A stretch of DNA of 64,000 nucleotides, from contig JAFEAR010000101.1 of the NCBI GenBank assembly GCA_018266335.1, positions 1 through 64,000 on the forward strand, given 5' to 3'. A model generated the notes under the pieces. The model did no database searches and was not told the DNA's origin. It saw only the letters and a list, made by a program, of their open reading frames with translations. The stretch comes from Bdellovibrionales bacterium. Its GTDB lineage: Bacteria > Bdellovibrionota > UBA2428. The translations under genes were made by a program, and so were the position numbers. Positions 51,996 through 61,739 of the stretch are shown here, piece after piece; the first letter of the stretch is position 1, and each line of letters starts with the position of its first letter.

Positions 51996-54449
51996 GTGAA
52001 TTTTGAATCCTGGTTTAGCGCACAACAGCCTGCAATCTCTCTGCATTCGGCCGCGGCCGTGCTGGAGCTGACTGCCGAAGGCTCTACCGTTCCGTTCATT
52101 GCGCGTTACCGTAAGGAACGCACGGGGAACTTGGATGAGGTGGGCATTCGCGCCGTCATTAGTGCCAAAGAAAACTGGGACGAAATCGTTAAGCGTCAGC
52201 TCTTCATTCTGAAGGAAGTCGACAAGCAGGGCAAACTCACGGATCCGCTCCGCGATAAAATTCTCGCCACCTTTCACCTCGAGAGCCTCGAGGACATTTA
52301 CCTACCGTACAAACTCAAGCGCAAAACCAAAGCCATGGTGGCCAAAGAAGCGGGCCTTGAGCCCCTCTCCGAATGGGTTTGGAACACGGCCCACGGCACG
52401 GCGGTGGGCTCCGAAACGCTCGAAGCGCAAGCCGCGGCCCTCATCAATGCCGAAAAGAAACTGCCCGATGTCGCCGCCGTTCTGCAGGGTGTGCAGGACA
52501 TTCTTACGGAACGTCTTTCGGAAACCATTGCGCTCCGTGAATCAGTGCGGGCGCAGTTGTTTGGCGAAGGCGGCGTGATTTGTAAGAAGGGCGAAAAGGC
52601 CAAAACGCCGAGTCAGTACGAAAACTACTTTGATTATTCCGAGAGCGTAAAATCGCTGCAGGAACCGCGTAACTCGCACCGTTACCTGGCGCTGCGCCGG
52701 GGCTGGACCGAAGGCGAGTTGAGCGTGGTCGTAGGTGGAGCCCCGGGCGACGCAACTTTCGAAGACAAACTCCTCCTTCCCTTTCTAAAGGAAGCGGGCG
52801 CGGAAGCTCCGAGCCCGGGCCAAGCCATTTTGGTTAAGGCTGCGCGCATGTCGCTCAAGGCGCATGTGTTTCCGGCCATCGAAACTGAAGTGCACAAGGC
52901 CCTCAAAGAGGGAGCCGATCAAGCGGCCATCAATGTGTTCTCAGAAAATCTGGAAAAACTTTTGCTGTCGGCGCCCTTCGGCCCCAAAGCGGTGCTGGGA
53001 GTGGATCCCGGTTTGCGTACGGGCTGTAAATTGGCCGTCATCGAAAGCTCCGGTCGTTTTGCCTCGCACGACGTTATGCATTTGCAGGCGAGCGAAGGTG
53101 AAAAGGCCAAGGCGGCCGAAAAAATTCTTCGTCTCGTAAAAACTTATAACGTGCGGGCCGTGGCCGTGGGGAACGGCACGGCGGGCCGCGAAACCGAAGC
53201 CTTCGTGCGCGAAACACTGCGCAAGGCCGAGCTCGACGCTGTGCCCGTGGTGATGGTGAGTGAGTCGGGAGCCAGTGTGTACAGCGCGAGCGAAATTGCG
53301 CGCGCGGAGTTTCCGGATCTTGACGTCACGGTGAAGGGGGCGATTTCGATTGCCCGCCGCTTGCAGGACCCTCTCGCCGAATTGGTGAAGGTAGATCCCA
53401 AGAGCATCGGCGTGGGGCAGTACCAGCACGATGTGTCGCCCACGGCGCTCAAGCGGAGCCTCGAAGCTACGGTGGATTCCTGCGTAAACAAGGTGGGCGT
53501 TAACCTGAACACCGCCTCGGAGCATTTGCTGGCGCGCGTGTCGGGCATTGGCAATGCGCTCGCGAAGGCGATTGTCGAACACCGGGGCAACGCGGGTCTC
53601 TTTAAATCGCGGGAACAGCTGCTCGAGGTTTCGCGTTTCACCAAGAAGGCCTTCGAGCAAGCGGCAGGGTTTTTGCGTATTCCCGAGGGTGATAATCCGC
53701 TCGACAACACGGGCGTGCACCCCGAGCGCTATTTGCTCCTCGAGGAACTCGCGCGCAAATTGAGCAAAGACATCCGCCAGCTCGTGGGCGAGGGGGCGCA
53801 GCTAGTTAAGCAGGCCGATGACTTCCGTCAGGAAGTGGGTGAATTTACTTTTCAGGATATTGTTTCCGATTTGGAAAAGCCGGGCCGCGATCCGCGCGAT
53901 CAGTTTGTGCCCTTCTCATTTTTGGAGACGATTCACGAAGTGACTGACCTCAAGCCGGGCCTTGTGGCTCCGGGCATCGTAACGAACGTAACTAATTTTG
54001 GTGCCTTCGTGGACATTGGTGTGCATCAGGACGGTCTCGTGCATATTTCGCAACTGGCGGATCGCTTCGTGAAGGATCCGCGCGAAGTGGTGCAGCCGGG
54101 CGACCGCGTGCAGGTGCGCGTTTTGGAAGTGAATTTGGAAAAGAAACAAATTTCGCTGTCCATGCGCACCGAAGGCGCCCCCGCACGGCGCGAGGAGCGC
54201 CGCGACGATCGAGGCGATCATCGTCGTCCGGGGCCGAGTGGTGGCCGGCCGCAACATGGGGGTGGAGGGCGTCCGGGAGGATCAGCTCCTCGTCGCGATG
54301 ATCGCAGCGGAGGCCCGCGCGGGCCGCAGCCGCACGCGCAACCGCGCCGCGAGAACAAGCCCTTTGTGCTGGATCCGCGGAGTCCCTTTGCGAAACTCGC
54401 GGCCCTGCGCAATGAACTGGCGAAGCCGGGATCGGACAAGAAAAAATAA
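51996..54449 (+). CDS. tex: Tex-family RNA-binding transcription accessory protein
   Basis: The 817-residue protein has the Tex order: a helical N-domain, YqgF/RNase H-like VLGVDPGLRTGCKLAVI (about residues 330-460), helix-hairpin-helix VNLNTASEHLLARVSGIGNA, and an S1 domain GIVTNVTNFGAFVDIGVHQD. A C-terminal tail of about 90 residues, rich in Arg, Gly and Pro, is extra compared with E. coli Tex and resembles RGG-type RNA-binding tails. GTG 51996 follows GGGAGG. Its TAA overlaps the next ATG. Confidence 0.95.
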   Translation: MNFESWFSAQQPAISLHSAAAVLELTAEGSTVPFIARYRKERTGNLDEVGIRAVISAKENWDEIVKRQLFILKEVDKQGKLTDPLRDKILATFHLESLEDIYLPYKLKRKTKAMVAKEAGLEPLSEWVWNTAHGTAVGSETLEAQAAALINAEKKLPDVAAVLQGVQDILTERLSETIALRESVRAQLFGEGGVICKKGEKAKTPSQYENYFDYSESVKSLQEPRNSHRYLALRRGWTEGELSVVVGGAPGDATFEDKLLLPFLKEAGAEAPSPGQAILVKAARMSLKAHVFPAIETEVHKALKEGADQAAINVFSENLEKLLLSAPFGPKAVLGVDPGLRTGCKLAVIESSGRFASHDVMHLQASEGEKAKAAEKILRLVKTYNVRAVAVGNGTAGRETEAFVRETLRKAELDAVPVVMVSESGASVYSASEIARAEFPDLDVTVKGAISIARRLQDPLAELVKVDPKSIGVGQYQHDVSPTALKRSLEATVDSCVNKVGVNLNTASEHLLARVSGIGNALAKAIVEHRGNAGLFKSREQLLEVSRFTKKAFEQAAGFLRIPEGDNPLDNTGVHPERYLLLEELARKLSKDIRQLVGEGAQLVKQADDFRQEVGEFTFQDIVSDLEKPGRDPRDQFVPFSFLETIHEVTDLKPGLVAPGIVTNVTNFGAFVDIGVHQDGLVHISQLADRFVKDPREVVQPGDRVQVRVLEVNLEKKQISLSMRTEGAPARREERRDDRGDHRRPGPSGGRPQHGGGGRPGGSAPRRDDRSGGPRGPQPHAQPRRENKPFVLDPRSPFAKLAALRNELAKPGSDKKK

Positions 54450-55417
54450 TGGCGGCTCTGTCGCGGCATGCGCGAGCCGTTTGGATGCTCGTGTTGGCCA
54501 CTGTGCTCTGGGGCGTGAGTTTTCCCGTCTATAAAGCTCTGGTGCTCGAACAAGCGCGGCTGCTGCCGGGCGTGTCGAGCTGGTTTTTGGCGAGCAGTTC
54601 ACTGCTCGTTAGATTTTTTACGGGCGCCTTGGTGCTGGGTCTCGTGCGGCCACGTATGGCCCGTGAGATCACGCGCAAAGAAATCAAGCAGGGCGTGGGC
54701 CTGGGCATTACGGCGGCCCTCGGCCTGCTCTGGCAAATGGATGGACTTACTTACACGGATGCTTCCATTTCGGCCTTTCTCACCCAGAGCTATTCCTTCA
54801 TTATTCCGCTGTGGCTGTGTCTGACGCGTCGGCAGTGGCCTTCGCTGCACTTGGTGGGAAGCTGTGCGCTCGTGGTGTGGGGTGTGGCTTTGCTCTCGCG
54901 CGTGGATTTTACGCACTTTCATTTAGGACGCGGCGAAACTGAAACGCTGCTTTGCTCGCTCGCTTTCACGGGCCAAATTTTGTGGCTTGAGCGGCCGGAA
55001 TTTAATCGCAACGATGTGTTCCGCTCGCTCTTCGTGATGTTCAGTGTGATTGCGCTCGTGATGTTGCCGGTTACGTTGTTCCATATGCAATCGCCGGCGG
55101 ATTTGCTGCGCGTGTATTCGTCCGGTTTTGCGGTGAGCATGGTGGGCGTGCTCATTGTGGTGTGCACTTTGGCTTCGTACTGGGTCATGAACACCTGGCA
55201 GCCGCACGTGACAGCATCGGAAGCCGGATTGATTTATTGCATTGAGCCCGTCTTCACGGTGCTCATGGCGCTCAAGCTTCCGGCCTGGCTTTCGCATTGG
55301 AGTGGGGTGGTCTATCCCAACGAAACCATCACTTCGGATTTTGTGTGGGGAGCGATTTTAGTTTTAGCGGCCAACGCTCTTTTACAATCGCGCGCATGGA
55401 ATAAACTGGCCTTATGA
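54449..55417 (+). CDS. EamA/DMT-family transporter
   Basis: The 322-residue membrane protein has ten predicted spans in two EamA repeats. Visible signatures are VLATVLWGVSFPVYKALVL, FLTQSYSFIIPLWLCL and ASEAGLIYCIEPVFTVLMAL. It is probably an exporter of amino acids or metabolites. It is translationally coupled to tex (TAATG) and to the Kir channel gene (four-base overlap). Confidence 0.93.
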   Translation: MAALSRHARAVWMLVLATVLWGVSFPVYKALVLEQARLLPGVSSWFLASSSLLVRFFTGALVLGLVRPRMAREITRKEIKQGVGLGITAALGLLWQMDGLTYTDASISAFLTQSYSFIIPLWLCLTRRQWPSLHLVGSCALVVWGVALLSRVDFTHFHLGRGETETLLCSLAFTGQILWLERPEFNRNDVFRSLFVMFSVIALVMLPVTLFHMQSPADLLRVYSSGFAVSMVGVLIVVCTLASYWVMNTWQPHVTASEAGLIYCIEPVFTVLMALKLPAWLSHWSGVVYPNETITSDFVWGAILVLAANALLQSRAWNKLAL

Positions 55418-56298
55418 AAGTCTTTCGGCGCAAAGAATCTGCTCAGCGGCTATTGGCGCGCGACGGACGATTTAATGTGGAGCGAGTGGGGGTATCCAAG
55501 CGGGGCGATTTGTATCATGCCCTGCTTTCGGCCACCTGGCCGCGCTTCATGGGCTTTGTGCTGCTTTGTTATCTTTCGGCCAACGCGCTCTTTGCTCTGG
55601 CGTATTTTGCTTGCGGGGCCGACGCGCTGAATGGATTTCATCATGCCGAGGGCTGGGCGCGACTGCAGGAATGTTTTTTCTTCAGCGTGCACACGCTTGC
55701 GACCATTGGCTATGGCACGCTATCGCCCGCCACCTTGTCGGCTAATTTGCTCGTTACCTTCGAGGCTCTGGTGGGAATGATTGGGCTCGCGCTGGCCACG
55801 GGCCTTGCCTTTGCTCGCTTCTCGCGCCCCACGGCACGCGTGATTTTTAGTCGCAACGCCATTATTGGTCAGCGCCAGGGCGTGCCTTCCCTCACTTTTC
55901 GCATGGCGAACGGGCGCTTTAATCAAATCGTGAAGGCCGAAATTGAATTGGTGGCGGCCATTCTCACGACCACCGTTGAGGGCGAGCAGACGCGCACTTT
56001 CCGCGACCTCAAACTGGTGCGCAAGACCTCACCCTTCTTCGCCCTTAGCTGGACAGTCATTCATCCCATCGACGCCGATAGTCCGCTTCACGGACTTACC
56101 GCGCAGGATCTGGCCGACCGGGAAATCGAGATTTTTGCCTCGTTCATGGGCGTGGATGAGACTTTCGCGCAAACCATTCATGCACGCTATTCGTATTCTC
56201 CCGAGGAGATCGTGTGGAATCGTTACTTCGAGGACATGCTCAGCACCGAGGGTAAAAAGATCCGCATGGATCTCGGTCGCATTCACGATTTGAAGTAG
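55414..56298 (+). CDS. inward-rectifier potassium channel (KirBac)
   Basis: The 294-residue channel has two membrane helices around the selectivity filter TIGYG (residues 97-101), preceded by pore helix FFFSVHTLA. A large cytoplasmic C-terminal beta-domain follows (GVPSLTFRMANGRFNQIVKA, then DLKLVRKTSPFFALSWTVIH), typical of Kir. Bacterial Kir channels pass K+ and are gated by lipids. The start overlaps the EamA gene by four bases. Confidence 0.95.
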   Translation: MKVFRRKESAQRLLARDGRFNVERVGVSKRGDLYHALLSATWPRFMGFVLLCYLSANALFALAYFACGADALNGFHHAEGWARLQECFFFSVHTLATIGYGTLSPATLSANLLVTFEALVGMIGLALATGLAFARFSRPTARVIFSRNAIIGQRQGVPSLTFRMANGRFNQIVKAEIELVAAILTTTVEGEQTRTFRDLKLVRKTSPFFALSWTVIHPIDADSPLHGLTAQDLADREIEIFASFMGVDETFAQTIHARYSYSPEEIVWNRYFEDMLSTEGKKIRMDLGRIHDLK

Positions 56299-56317
56299 GC
56301 CGAGCGCACTCGGTGCG

Positions 56318-57028
56318 TTACCAGGCTAAGGGTTTGCCGTCGCGGAAGAATCCGCCGTGCGGGCCGTTGTCCGGTAGCGTGGCGGCCCACACGAGTCCGT
56401 GGACGCCTTCTTCTAGCGAGCGTGTGGCGCCCGCGCCGCCCATGTCCGTTTTAACCCAGCCGGGGCACACAGAATTCACCAGAATCCCCGAACCTTTGAG
56501 TGACTCCGAAAGAGTTTTGGTGAGCGCATTGAGCGCAGTTTTGGACATGCGGTAGGCGGGCGATCCGGCGTTCATTTCGCTTAGCTGACCCATGCCGCTA
56601 GAGACGTTCACGATGCGGCCCCATTTTTTCTTTTCCATATTGGGCAAGAAGGCTTGGCACATGCGGTAAGCGCCGAGCACGTTGGTTTCGAAAGTTTCGC
56701 GCACCAAATCCACCGCGGTCGGAAGAGTGCCGGCACCTTTGCTGGGCGTGCGGCCATCTAAAAAAACTCCGGCATTATTCACCAGCACATCCACGCCGCC
56801 CCAGCGTTCTACGATAAGGTTGTGCGCCCCTTGCACGCTGGCATCGGAGCTGACGTCCAGGGTCAGAGCGTGCACTTCGCCGGCAGATTTAATTTGGTCA
56901 GCGGCGGCTTGGCCGCGTGCGGCATCGCGGCTACCCAGGAGCACAAGGTATCCCTTAGCGGCAAGCTGGCGTCCGCACTCCAAACCCAATCCACGGTTGG
57001 CACCCGAAATTAAGGCTACTTTTTTCAT
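56318..57028 (-). CDS. short-chain dehydrogenase/reductase (SDR)
   Basis: The 236-residue NAD(P)-dependent oxidoreductase has cofactor motif ISGANRGLGLECGRQL, NNAG (VLVNNAGVF), the catalytic Ser-Tyr-Lys in VNVSSGMGQLSEMNAG and YRMSKTALNALTK, and a C-terminal CPGWVKTDMGG. It resembles carbonyl reductase-like SDRs. It is divergent from acnA with 90 bases between the starts. Confidence 0.92.
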   Translation of the reverse strand: MKKVALISGANRGLGLECGRQLAAKGYLVLLGSRDAARGQAAADQIKSAGEVHALTLDVSSDASVQGAHNLIVERWGGVDVLVNNAGVFLDGRTPSKGAGTLPTAVDLVRETFETNVLGAYRMCQAFLPNMEKKKWGRIVNVSSGMGQLSEMNAGSPAYRMSKTALNALTKTLSESLKGSGILVNSVCPGWVKTDMGGAGATRSLEEGVHGLVWAATLPDNGPHGGFFRDGKPLAW

Positions 57029-57118
57029 AAAAATCCTCCGATAAGAGCGGCACGCTACACGAAAAAAGCTCCGGGATCCCCTGGAGTTTACGTGAGCTTA
57101 AGAGGATAATTAATTCCG

Positions 57119-59920
57119 ATGAAAAAGTTGGTCGATTCCTACAAAACCCACGCTACTCTTTCCCACGGATCCAAAAGCTTCAAGTACGCTTCCATCGCGG
57201 CCTTGCCCGCCGCAGAAAAAGCTAAAGCGGCCAAGCTTCCGTTCTCGCTCAAGGTGCTCCTTGAGAACATGCTCCGCCGCGAAGACGGCGTGGTCGTTAA
57301 GAAAGCCGACGTCGACGCCATCTTGAATTGGAATCCGAAAGCCGAACCTAATCATGAAATTCAGTTCATGCCCGGCCGCGTGGTGCTGCAAGACTTTACG
57401 GGTGTTCCCTGCGTGGCTGACTTAGCGGCCATGCGCGCGGCGGTGAAGCGCCTGGGCGGAAATCCCCAGCGCATCAACCCCCTGCAGCCGGTGGACTTGG
57501 TCATCGACCACTCCGTGCAAATCGATCACTACGGCAGTTCGCAAGCGATCGGTTACAACGCGCATTTGGAATTCGAGCGGAACAAAGAACGTTATGAGTT
57601 CCTCAAGTGGGGGCAGTCGGCCTTTAAAAACTTCCGCGTGGTGCCGCCCGCTACGGGCATCGTGCACCAGGTAAACCTTGAGTGCTTGGCGCCCGTGGCC
57701 ATGACCTTCCCCTTCCAGGGCGAAGATTGGGTTTTCCCGGACACGTGCGTGGGTACCGATTCGCACACGCCCATGGTGAACGCGTTGGGTGTAGTGGGTT
57801 GGGGCGTAGGGGGCATCGAAGCTGAAGCCGCTATGCTGGGCCAGCCTTGTTCCATGCTCGTGCCGCAGGTGATTGGCATGCGTCTGAGCGGTCGTTTGAA
57901 CCCGGGCGTTACGGCCACGGACATGGTGCTCACCATTACCCAGATTCTGCGCAAACGCGGCGTCGTCGGAAAATTCGTGGAGTACTTTGGTCCCGGCCTT
58001 GAGAGCCTCAGTATCTCGCACCGGGCAACCATTTCGAACATGGCCCCCGAATACGGCGCCACGATTGGCATCTTTGCGATCGATAAAGTCACCCTCGCGT
58101 ACATGCGCCTTACGGGGCGCGCGGATCAGTCCGAGCTCGCCGAAAAATACTACAAAGCCCAAGGCATGTTTGCCGAAGCGGGTGCTCCCGAGGCGCAGTA
58201 CACGGATGTTCTGGATTTGGATTTGTCGTCCGTGCAGCCCAGCTTGGCGGGACCGGCGCGTCCGCAGGATCGCGTGAACTTGCCCGACGCCCGTAAATCC
58301 TTCCGCACCTTCTTGGCTTCGCAAGTGAAGCCCGCCGAACTGGGCGGTGCCACGGAAGCCGACGTCAAAGGCTGGATCGAAGAAAAAGTAGAAAAATCGC
58401 GCCTAGCGCCGGAACTTATGGCCGTGCACCCCGATCAAAAAATGGGCGTGCTGGGCAAGAGTGTGCCCGTGCGTCAGCCCGATGGCCAAAGCTACAACCT
58501 TACGCACGGCTCGGTGGTGATTGCTTCCATCACCAGCTGCACGAACACTTCTAACCCCTACGTGCTCATGGCGGCGGGCCTCTTGGCGCGCAACGCCGTT
58601 CGCCGCGGTTTGAGCATTAAGCCCTGGGTGAAAACCAGCTTGGCTCCGGGATCCAAAGTCGTCACGGAGTACCTCATTGAGTCCGGCATGCTTTCTTACT
58701 TGGAAGCGCTGAAGTTCCACGTGGTCGGTTACGGCTGCGCAACGTGCATTGGGAACAGCGGCCCGCTGCCCGATCACGTGCAGAAGGCCGTGGTGGATGG
58801 CAATTTGTCCGTGGCTTCGGTGCTCTCGGGTAACCGGAACTTCGAAGCACGCGTGCATCCCAACGTGCGCGCAAACTATCTGGCTTCGCCGCCCCTCGTG
58901 GTGGCTTACGCGCTGGCGGGCGACATCAACATCGACCTCACCACGCAGCCCCTGGGTCGCGATCCGAACGGCGATGAAGTGTACTTGAAGGACATTTGGC
59001 CTTCGGACGAAGAAGTGAGTGCCCTCGTAGACAAAACCGTTACGGCGCCCCAATTCGCGCGCGTGTACAAAGACGTGTTTGCGGGCGATACCGCCTGGAA
59101 AAACATCAAGGCGCCTACGGGTGACCTCTACGCTTGGGATGCTAAATCCACCTACATCAAGCAGCCGCCCTTCGTGGAGACCACTGAGCTGGAGCCTGCT
59201 CCGGTGTCGGATATCACCGGCGCGCGCGTGCTGGGTTACTTCGGCGATTCCGTGACCACGGACCATATTTCGCCGGCCGGTAACATTGGCAAGAGCTCGC
59301 CCGCAGGACAGTACTTGTCTTCGCTGGGAGTGGAGAACAAAGATTACAACTCGTACGGCGCTCGCCGCGGCAACCATGAAGTCATGGTGCGCGGAACCTT
59401 CGCTAACGTGCGCATCAAGAACATGCTCGTGCCGGGAGTGGAGGGCGGTGTAACGGCCGACTTCACCGACGGTGGCAAGCAGACGTCGATTTACGATGCA
59501 GCCATGCACTACCGCGCTAAAAATATTCCCACGGTCATTCTTGCCGGCAAGGAATATGGCTCGGGATCGTCGCGCGATTGGGCGGCGAAAGGCCCCGCGT
59601 TGCAGGGCGTGAAAGCCGCGATTGCCGAAAGTTACGAGCGCATTCACCGTTCTAACTTGGTGGGCATGGGCATTTTGCCGCTGCAATTTACGAATGGTCA
59701 ATCGCCCAAGTCGCTGGGTCTGACGGGTGAAGAGACTTTCGATATTCGCGGCGTAAGCCAACTGCAGCCCGGGCAAAAACTCAAAGTCGTCGCGACAATG
59801 AAGGATGGCAGCAAGAAAGAAATTGAAGTGCTCGTCCGCATCGATACCGCGAACGAGCTAGAGTATTTCTACAACGGCGGTATCTTGCCGTACGTGCTCC
59901 GCCAAATCATCAAGGCGTAG
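57119..59920 (+). CDS. acnA: aconitate hydratase A
   Basis: The 933-residue TCA-cycle enzyme interconverts citrate and isocitrate through a [4Fe-4S] cluster. Cluster ligands are in SITSCTNTSNPYVLMAAG and GCATCIGNSGPL. DTCVGTDSHTPMVNALGVVG and the C-terminal swivel KEYGSGSSRDWAAKGPALQG are typical of AcnA. The length is as in other AcnA/IRP proteins. It ends 11 bases inside the convergent HExxH protein gene. Confidence 0.97.
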   Translation: MKKLVDSYKTHATLSHGSKSFKYASIAALPAAEKAKAAKLPFSLKVLLENMLRREDGVVVKKADVDAILNWNPKAEPNHEIQFMPGRVVLQDFTGVPCVADLAAMRAAVKRLGGNPQRINPLQPVDLVIDHSVQIDHYGSSQAIGYNAHLEFERNKERYEFLKWGQSAFKNFRVVPPATGIVHQVNLECLAPVAMTFPFQGEDWVFPDTCVGTDSHTPMVNALGVVGWGVGGIEAEAAMLGQPCSMLVPQVIGMRLSGRLNPGVTATDMVLTITQILRKRGVVGKFVEYFGPGLESLSISHRATISNMAPEYGATIGIFAIDKVTLAYMRLTGRADQSELAEKYYKAQGMFAEAGAPEAQYTDVLDLDLSSVQPSLAGPARPQDRVNLPDARKSFRTFLASQVKPAELGGATEADVKGWIEEKVEKSRLAPELMAVHPDQKMGVLGKSVPVRQPDGQSYNLTHGSVVIASITSCTNTSNPYVLMAAGLLARNAVRRGLSIKPWVKTSLAPGSKVVTEYLIESGMLSYLEALKFHVVGYGCATCIGNSGPLPDHVQKAVVDGNLSVASVLSGNRNFEARVHPNVRANYLASPPLVVAYALAGDINIDLTTQPLGRDPNGDEVYLKDIWPSDEEVSALVDKTVTAPQFARVYKDVFAGDTAWKNIKAPTGDLYAWDAKSTYIKQPPFVETTELEPAPVSDITGARVLGYFGDSVTTDHISPAGNIGKSSPAGQYLSSLGVENKDYNSYGARRGNHEVMVRGTFANVRIKNMLVPGVEGGVTADFTDGGKQTSIYDAAMHYRAKNIPTVILAGKEYGSGSSRDWAAKGPALQGVKAAIAESYERIHRSNLVGMGILPLQFTNGQSPKSLGLTGEETFDIRGVSQLQPGQKLKVVATMKDGSKKEIEVLVRIDTANELEYFYNGGILPYVLRQIIKA

Positions 59921-60782
59921 CGGCGAACCAGCAGCGGGGACGTAGCCCGAGGGTGTATCCTGCACTCTCGGTGCACGTGCCCACGCTGGGATCTTGTTTG
60001 TCGAGCACGATGCTCGGATCTTGATTGCAGAGCGCCCCATTAAAGTACGTATCTAATCGACACTGCGTCTCCGGATGCTCGGAGTCCGTCTTTGCCACGA
60101 CTTTGGGATCGGGAGTGCCAAGAGATACGGCCTTGGTGGCGTTACTTAGTGTGTTCATGATGTTGCTTAGGGCAACGCCGGCCATGGAGATGCGATTGCA
60201 GAGTGCCGATTGGGCAGCGTCCGAGTAAACGCGCTGACAATCCTGCAGGGCCAGCGAGTCTACTTCCTGTGCGCTGGTGACCTGCTGGTTGTTGTCCACG
60301 CCCAAAACATTTTTCATGCACTGCAGGTTAGCGAAGTAGTCGGCTTGGCCTTCTACGGAAAGGTCTTCGTCATTGAAGATTGGTGCGCCGCCTAGGTGAT
60401 GGCCCACCTCGTGGCACACGACCATCATGAAGGCGTCTTCGGTCATGCCTTTCACTCGTGCTAGGCCGCCCCGCACGTCAACGAAGGAGCTTTTGCCGCG
60501 TTTGTAAGCGTATGCGTTTACGGTGCCGTCGGCCCAGTTCGGCTGGATGGCAAATTTTTCGCCGCGTGCACTGAAGATCGGGGTGTAGACCGAGCTGATA
60601 CGCTCTAGCACATGATTGAATTGGGCCTCGGAGAGTTCGTCCGTGGTGTCGAAGTAGCGGGAGTCGTGGGGTGGGATTCGCAGGTTGTTTTCGGGCAAAA
60701 AGCCCCTGCAGAGCTGAGTTGAGGCAGGAATGGCTCCGGTGAGTCCGGCTGCTGCCAGTCCGAGTGTGAGAATCATTTTCAT
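59910..60782 (-). CDS. secreted HExxH metallopeptidase-like protein
   Basis: 290 residues with a signal peptide (MKMILTLGLAAAGLTGAIPA). The zinc motif VVCHEVGHHLGG with downstream SVEGQADYFANLQCM gives a probable HExxH...E site, similar to M48-like or mycobacterial-type small zinc peptidases. About nine cysteines in the mature part suggest disulfides, so the protein works outside the cytoplasm. No close family can be named. It is a third secreted zinc-peptidase candidate in the window. Confidence 0.82.
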   Translation of the reverse strand: MKMILTLGLAAAGLTGAIPASTQLCRGFLPENNLRIPPHDSRYFDTTDELSEAQFNHVLERISSVYTPIFSARGEKFAIQPNWADGTVNAYAYKRGKSSFVDVRGGLARVKGMTEDAFMMVVCHEVGHHLGGAPIFNDEDLSVEGQADYFANLQCMKNVLGVDNNQQVTSAQEVDSLALQDCQRVYSDAAQSALCNRISMAGVALSNIMNTLSNATKAVSLGTPDPKVVAKTDSEHPETQCRLDTYFNGALCNQDPSIVLDKQDPSVGTCTESAGYTLGLRPRCWFAATP

Positions 60783-60884
60783 TTAGCTTCCCTCCGTTAG
60801 TTAGGGAACTCTTAGGGGGCAGGGTGCGAGCTTTCAAAGGGGGTGCCCCACTTTATAGAATTTTTAAGGTCGCGTGCTATTGCT

Positions 60885-61559
60885 CTAAGCTTTGCGCCAG
60901 CCCGTTTTGGTGAGCCAAAACTGGGGCGAGGCCGTCACCAGGCGGACGATGCGCTTGGCATCTTCGTCGGTGCTGGGTTCGGATAGCGAGGGGGTGGCAT
61001 CGCTACCGAGCAGAGGTTTCCAGGCATCGAAGAGCACGGCCGAAGAATAACGGTCGCGTCCGAGTGGCATTTGCAATTCTCGAGTGGCCAGCGTGAGCAC
61101 GTCGGTCAGGGCGGCCTTTACTTTTTCGGGACTGTCCAGCAATTCCATGTGGAAGCGGCCCAAGAATACGGGGCCCTTGTGTTCTTCGTTCGATTCCTTA
61201 CGGTGCAGTTTTTTGAGTGCAATGGCCAGCGTGGTGTTGAGGCTCTTAAAGCTGCGCTCGAGTTCTTCCTTATCTTTGAACTCGCAGATCAGATGAATGG
61301 CCTTGGGCAAAATGGTGAACTCAATAATGCGAATACCAAAGCGCCGTGCGCGCGAGGCGGCTTTGGCGAAGGTTTCAAAAATTTCCTCATTCCGCAGGCT
61401 GGGCCATCCGGAACGCAGGCGCACCACAATGCGGGCCGGCAGTTTTTGTCCGAGTTCGGGGCGGGCCGTGTGCGCCACGAAGGGGGAGGTCTTGGGCCGG
61501 CCGGCGCCCTCGCGGCGTCCGCCCCAGTTGCCTTTGGCTTTATCCGTCGACTCTTTCAT
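60885..61559 (-). CDS. HUH-transposase-like protein lacking catalytic residues
   Basis: The 224-residue protein follows the layout of the Y1/IS200-like REP-associated transposases of delta-type bacteria: GGRREGAGRPK near the N-terminus, VVRLRSGWPSLRNEEIFETF, FLGRFHMELLDSPEKVKAAL and SAVLFDAW. The HUH metal motif (usually NHLHLI) reads KAIHLI here, and the usual catalytic Tyr near ALxYVLLN is replaced (ALTDVLTL). Hence it is probably not an active transposase but a domesticated nucleic acid-binding relative. The frame is open and intact. No flanking repeats were seen. Confidence 0.75.
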   Translation of the reverse strand: MKESTDKAKGNWGGRREGAGRPKTSPFVAHTARPELGQKLPARIVVRLRSGWPSLRNEEIFETFAKAASRARRFGIRIIEFTILPKAIHLICEFKDKEELERSFKSLNTTLAIALKKLHRKESNEEHKGPVFLGRFHMELLDSPEKVKAALTDVLTLATRELQMPLGRDRYSSAVLFDAWKPLLGSDATPSLSEPSTDEDAKRIVRLVTASPQFWLTKTGWRKA

Positions 61560-61739
61560 AGGTCTTCAGTCTAAACCTCTGGTTAAAAATAGCAACTTGA
61601 TACCGGCTGTCCTTTAGGGCTCCAAACTCCACAATTTCCAAGAATGCGGTGTGCTGAAAAAAATGACGAATTTATGACAATGAAAGGAGCGCTTCGGCCC
61701 GAAAATCCGTAGAATCCTCCAGCAAGGGGAGGGCGACTT

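Noticed and set aside
52941..53720. 259-codon open frame on the minus strand
   Set aside because: Lies inside tex in antisense and has no protein-like features.
56300..56313. CCGAG-CGCA-CTCGG hairpin as terminator between the Kir and SDR genes
   Set aside because: Stem of only five pairs with no T-run on either strand.
57068..57088. Hairpin around GGGATCCC between SDR and acnA
   Set aside because: Lies in a divergent promoter region, has a bulged stem and no T-run, so neither terminator nor clear operator.
57422..59776. Long open frames on the minus strand (up to 457 codons)
   Set aside because: Antisense to acnA; no recognisable motifs and shadow-like composition.
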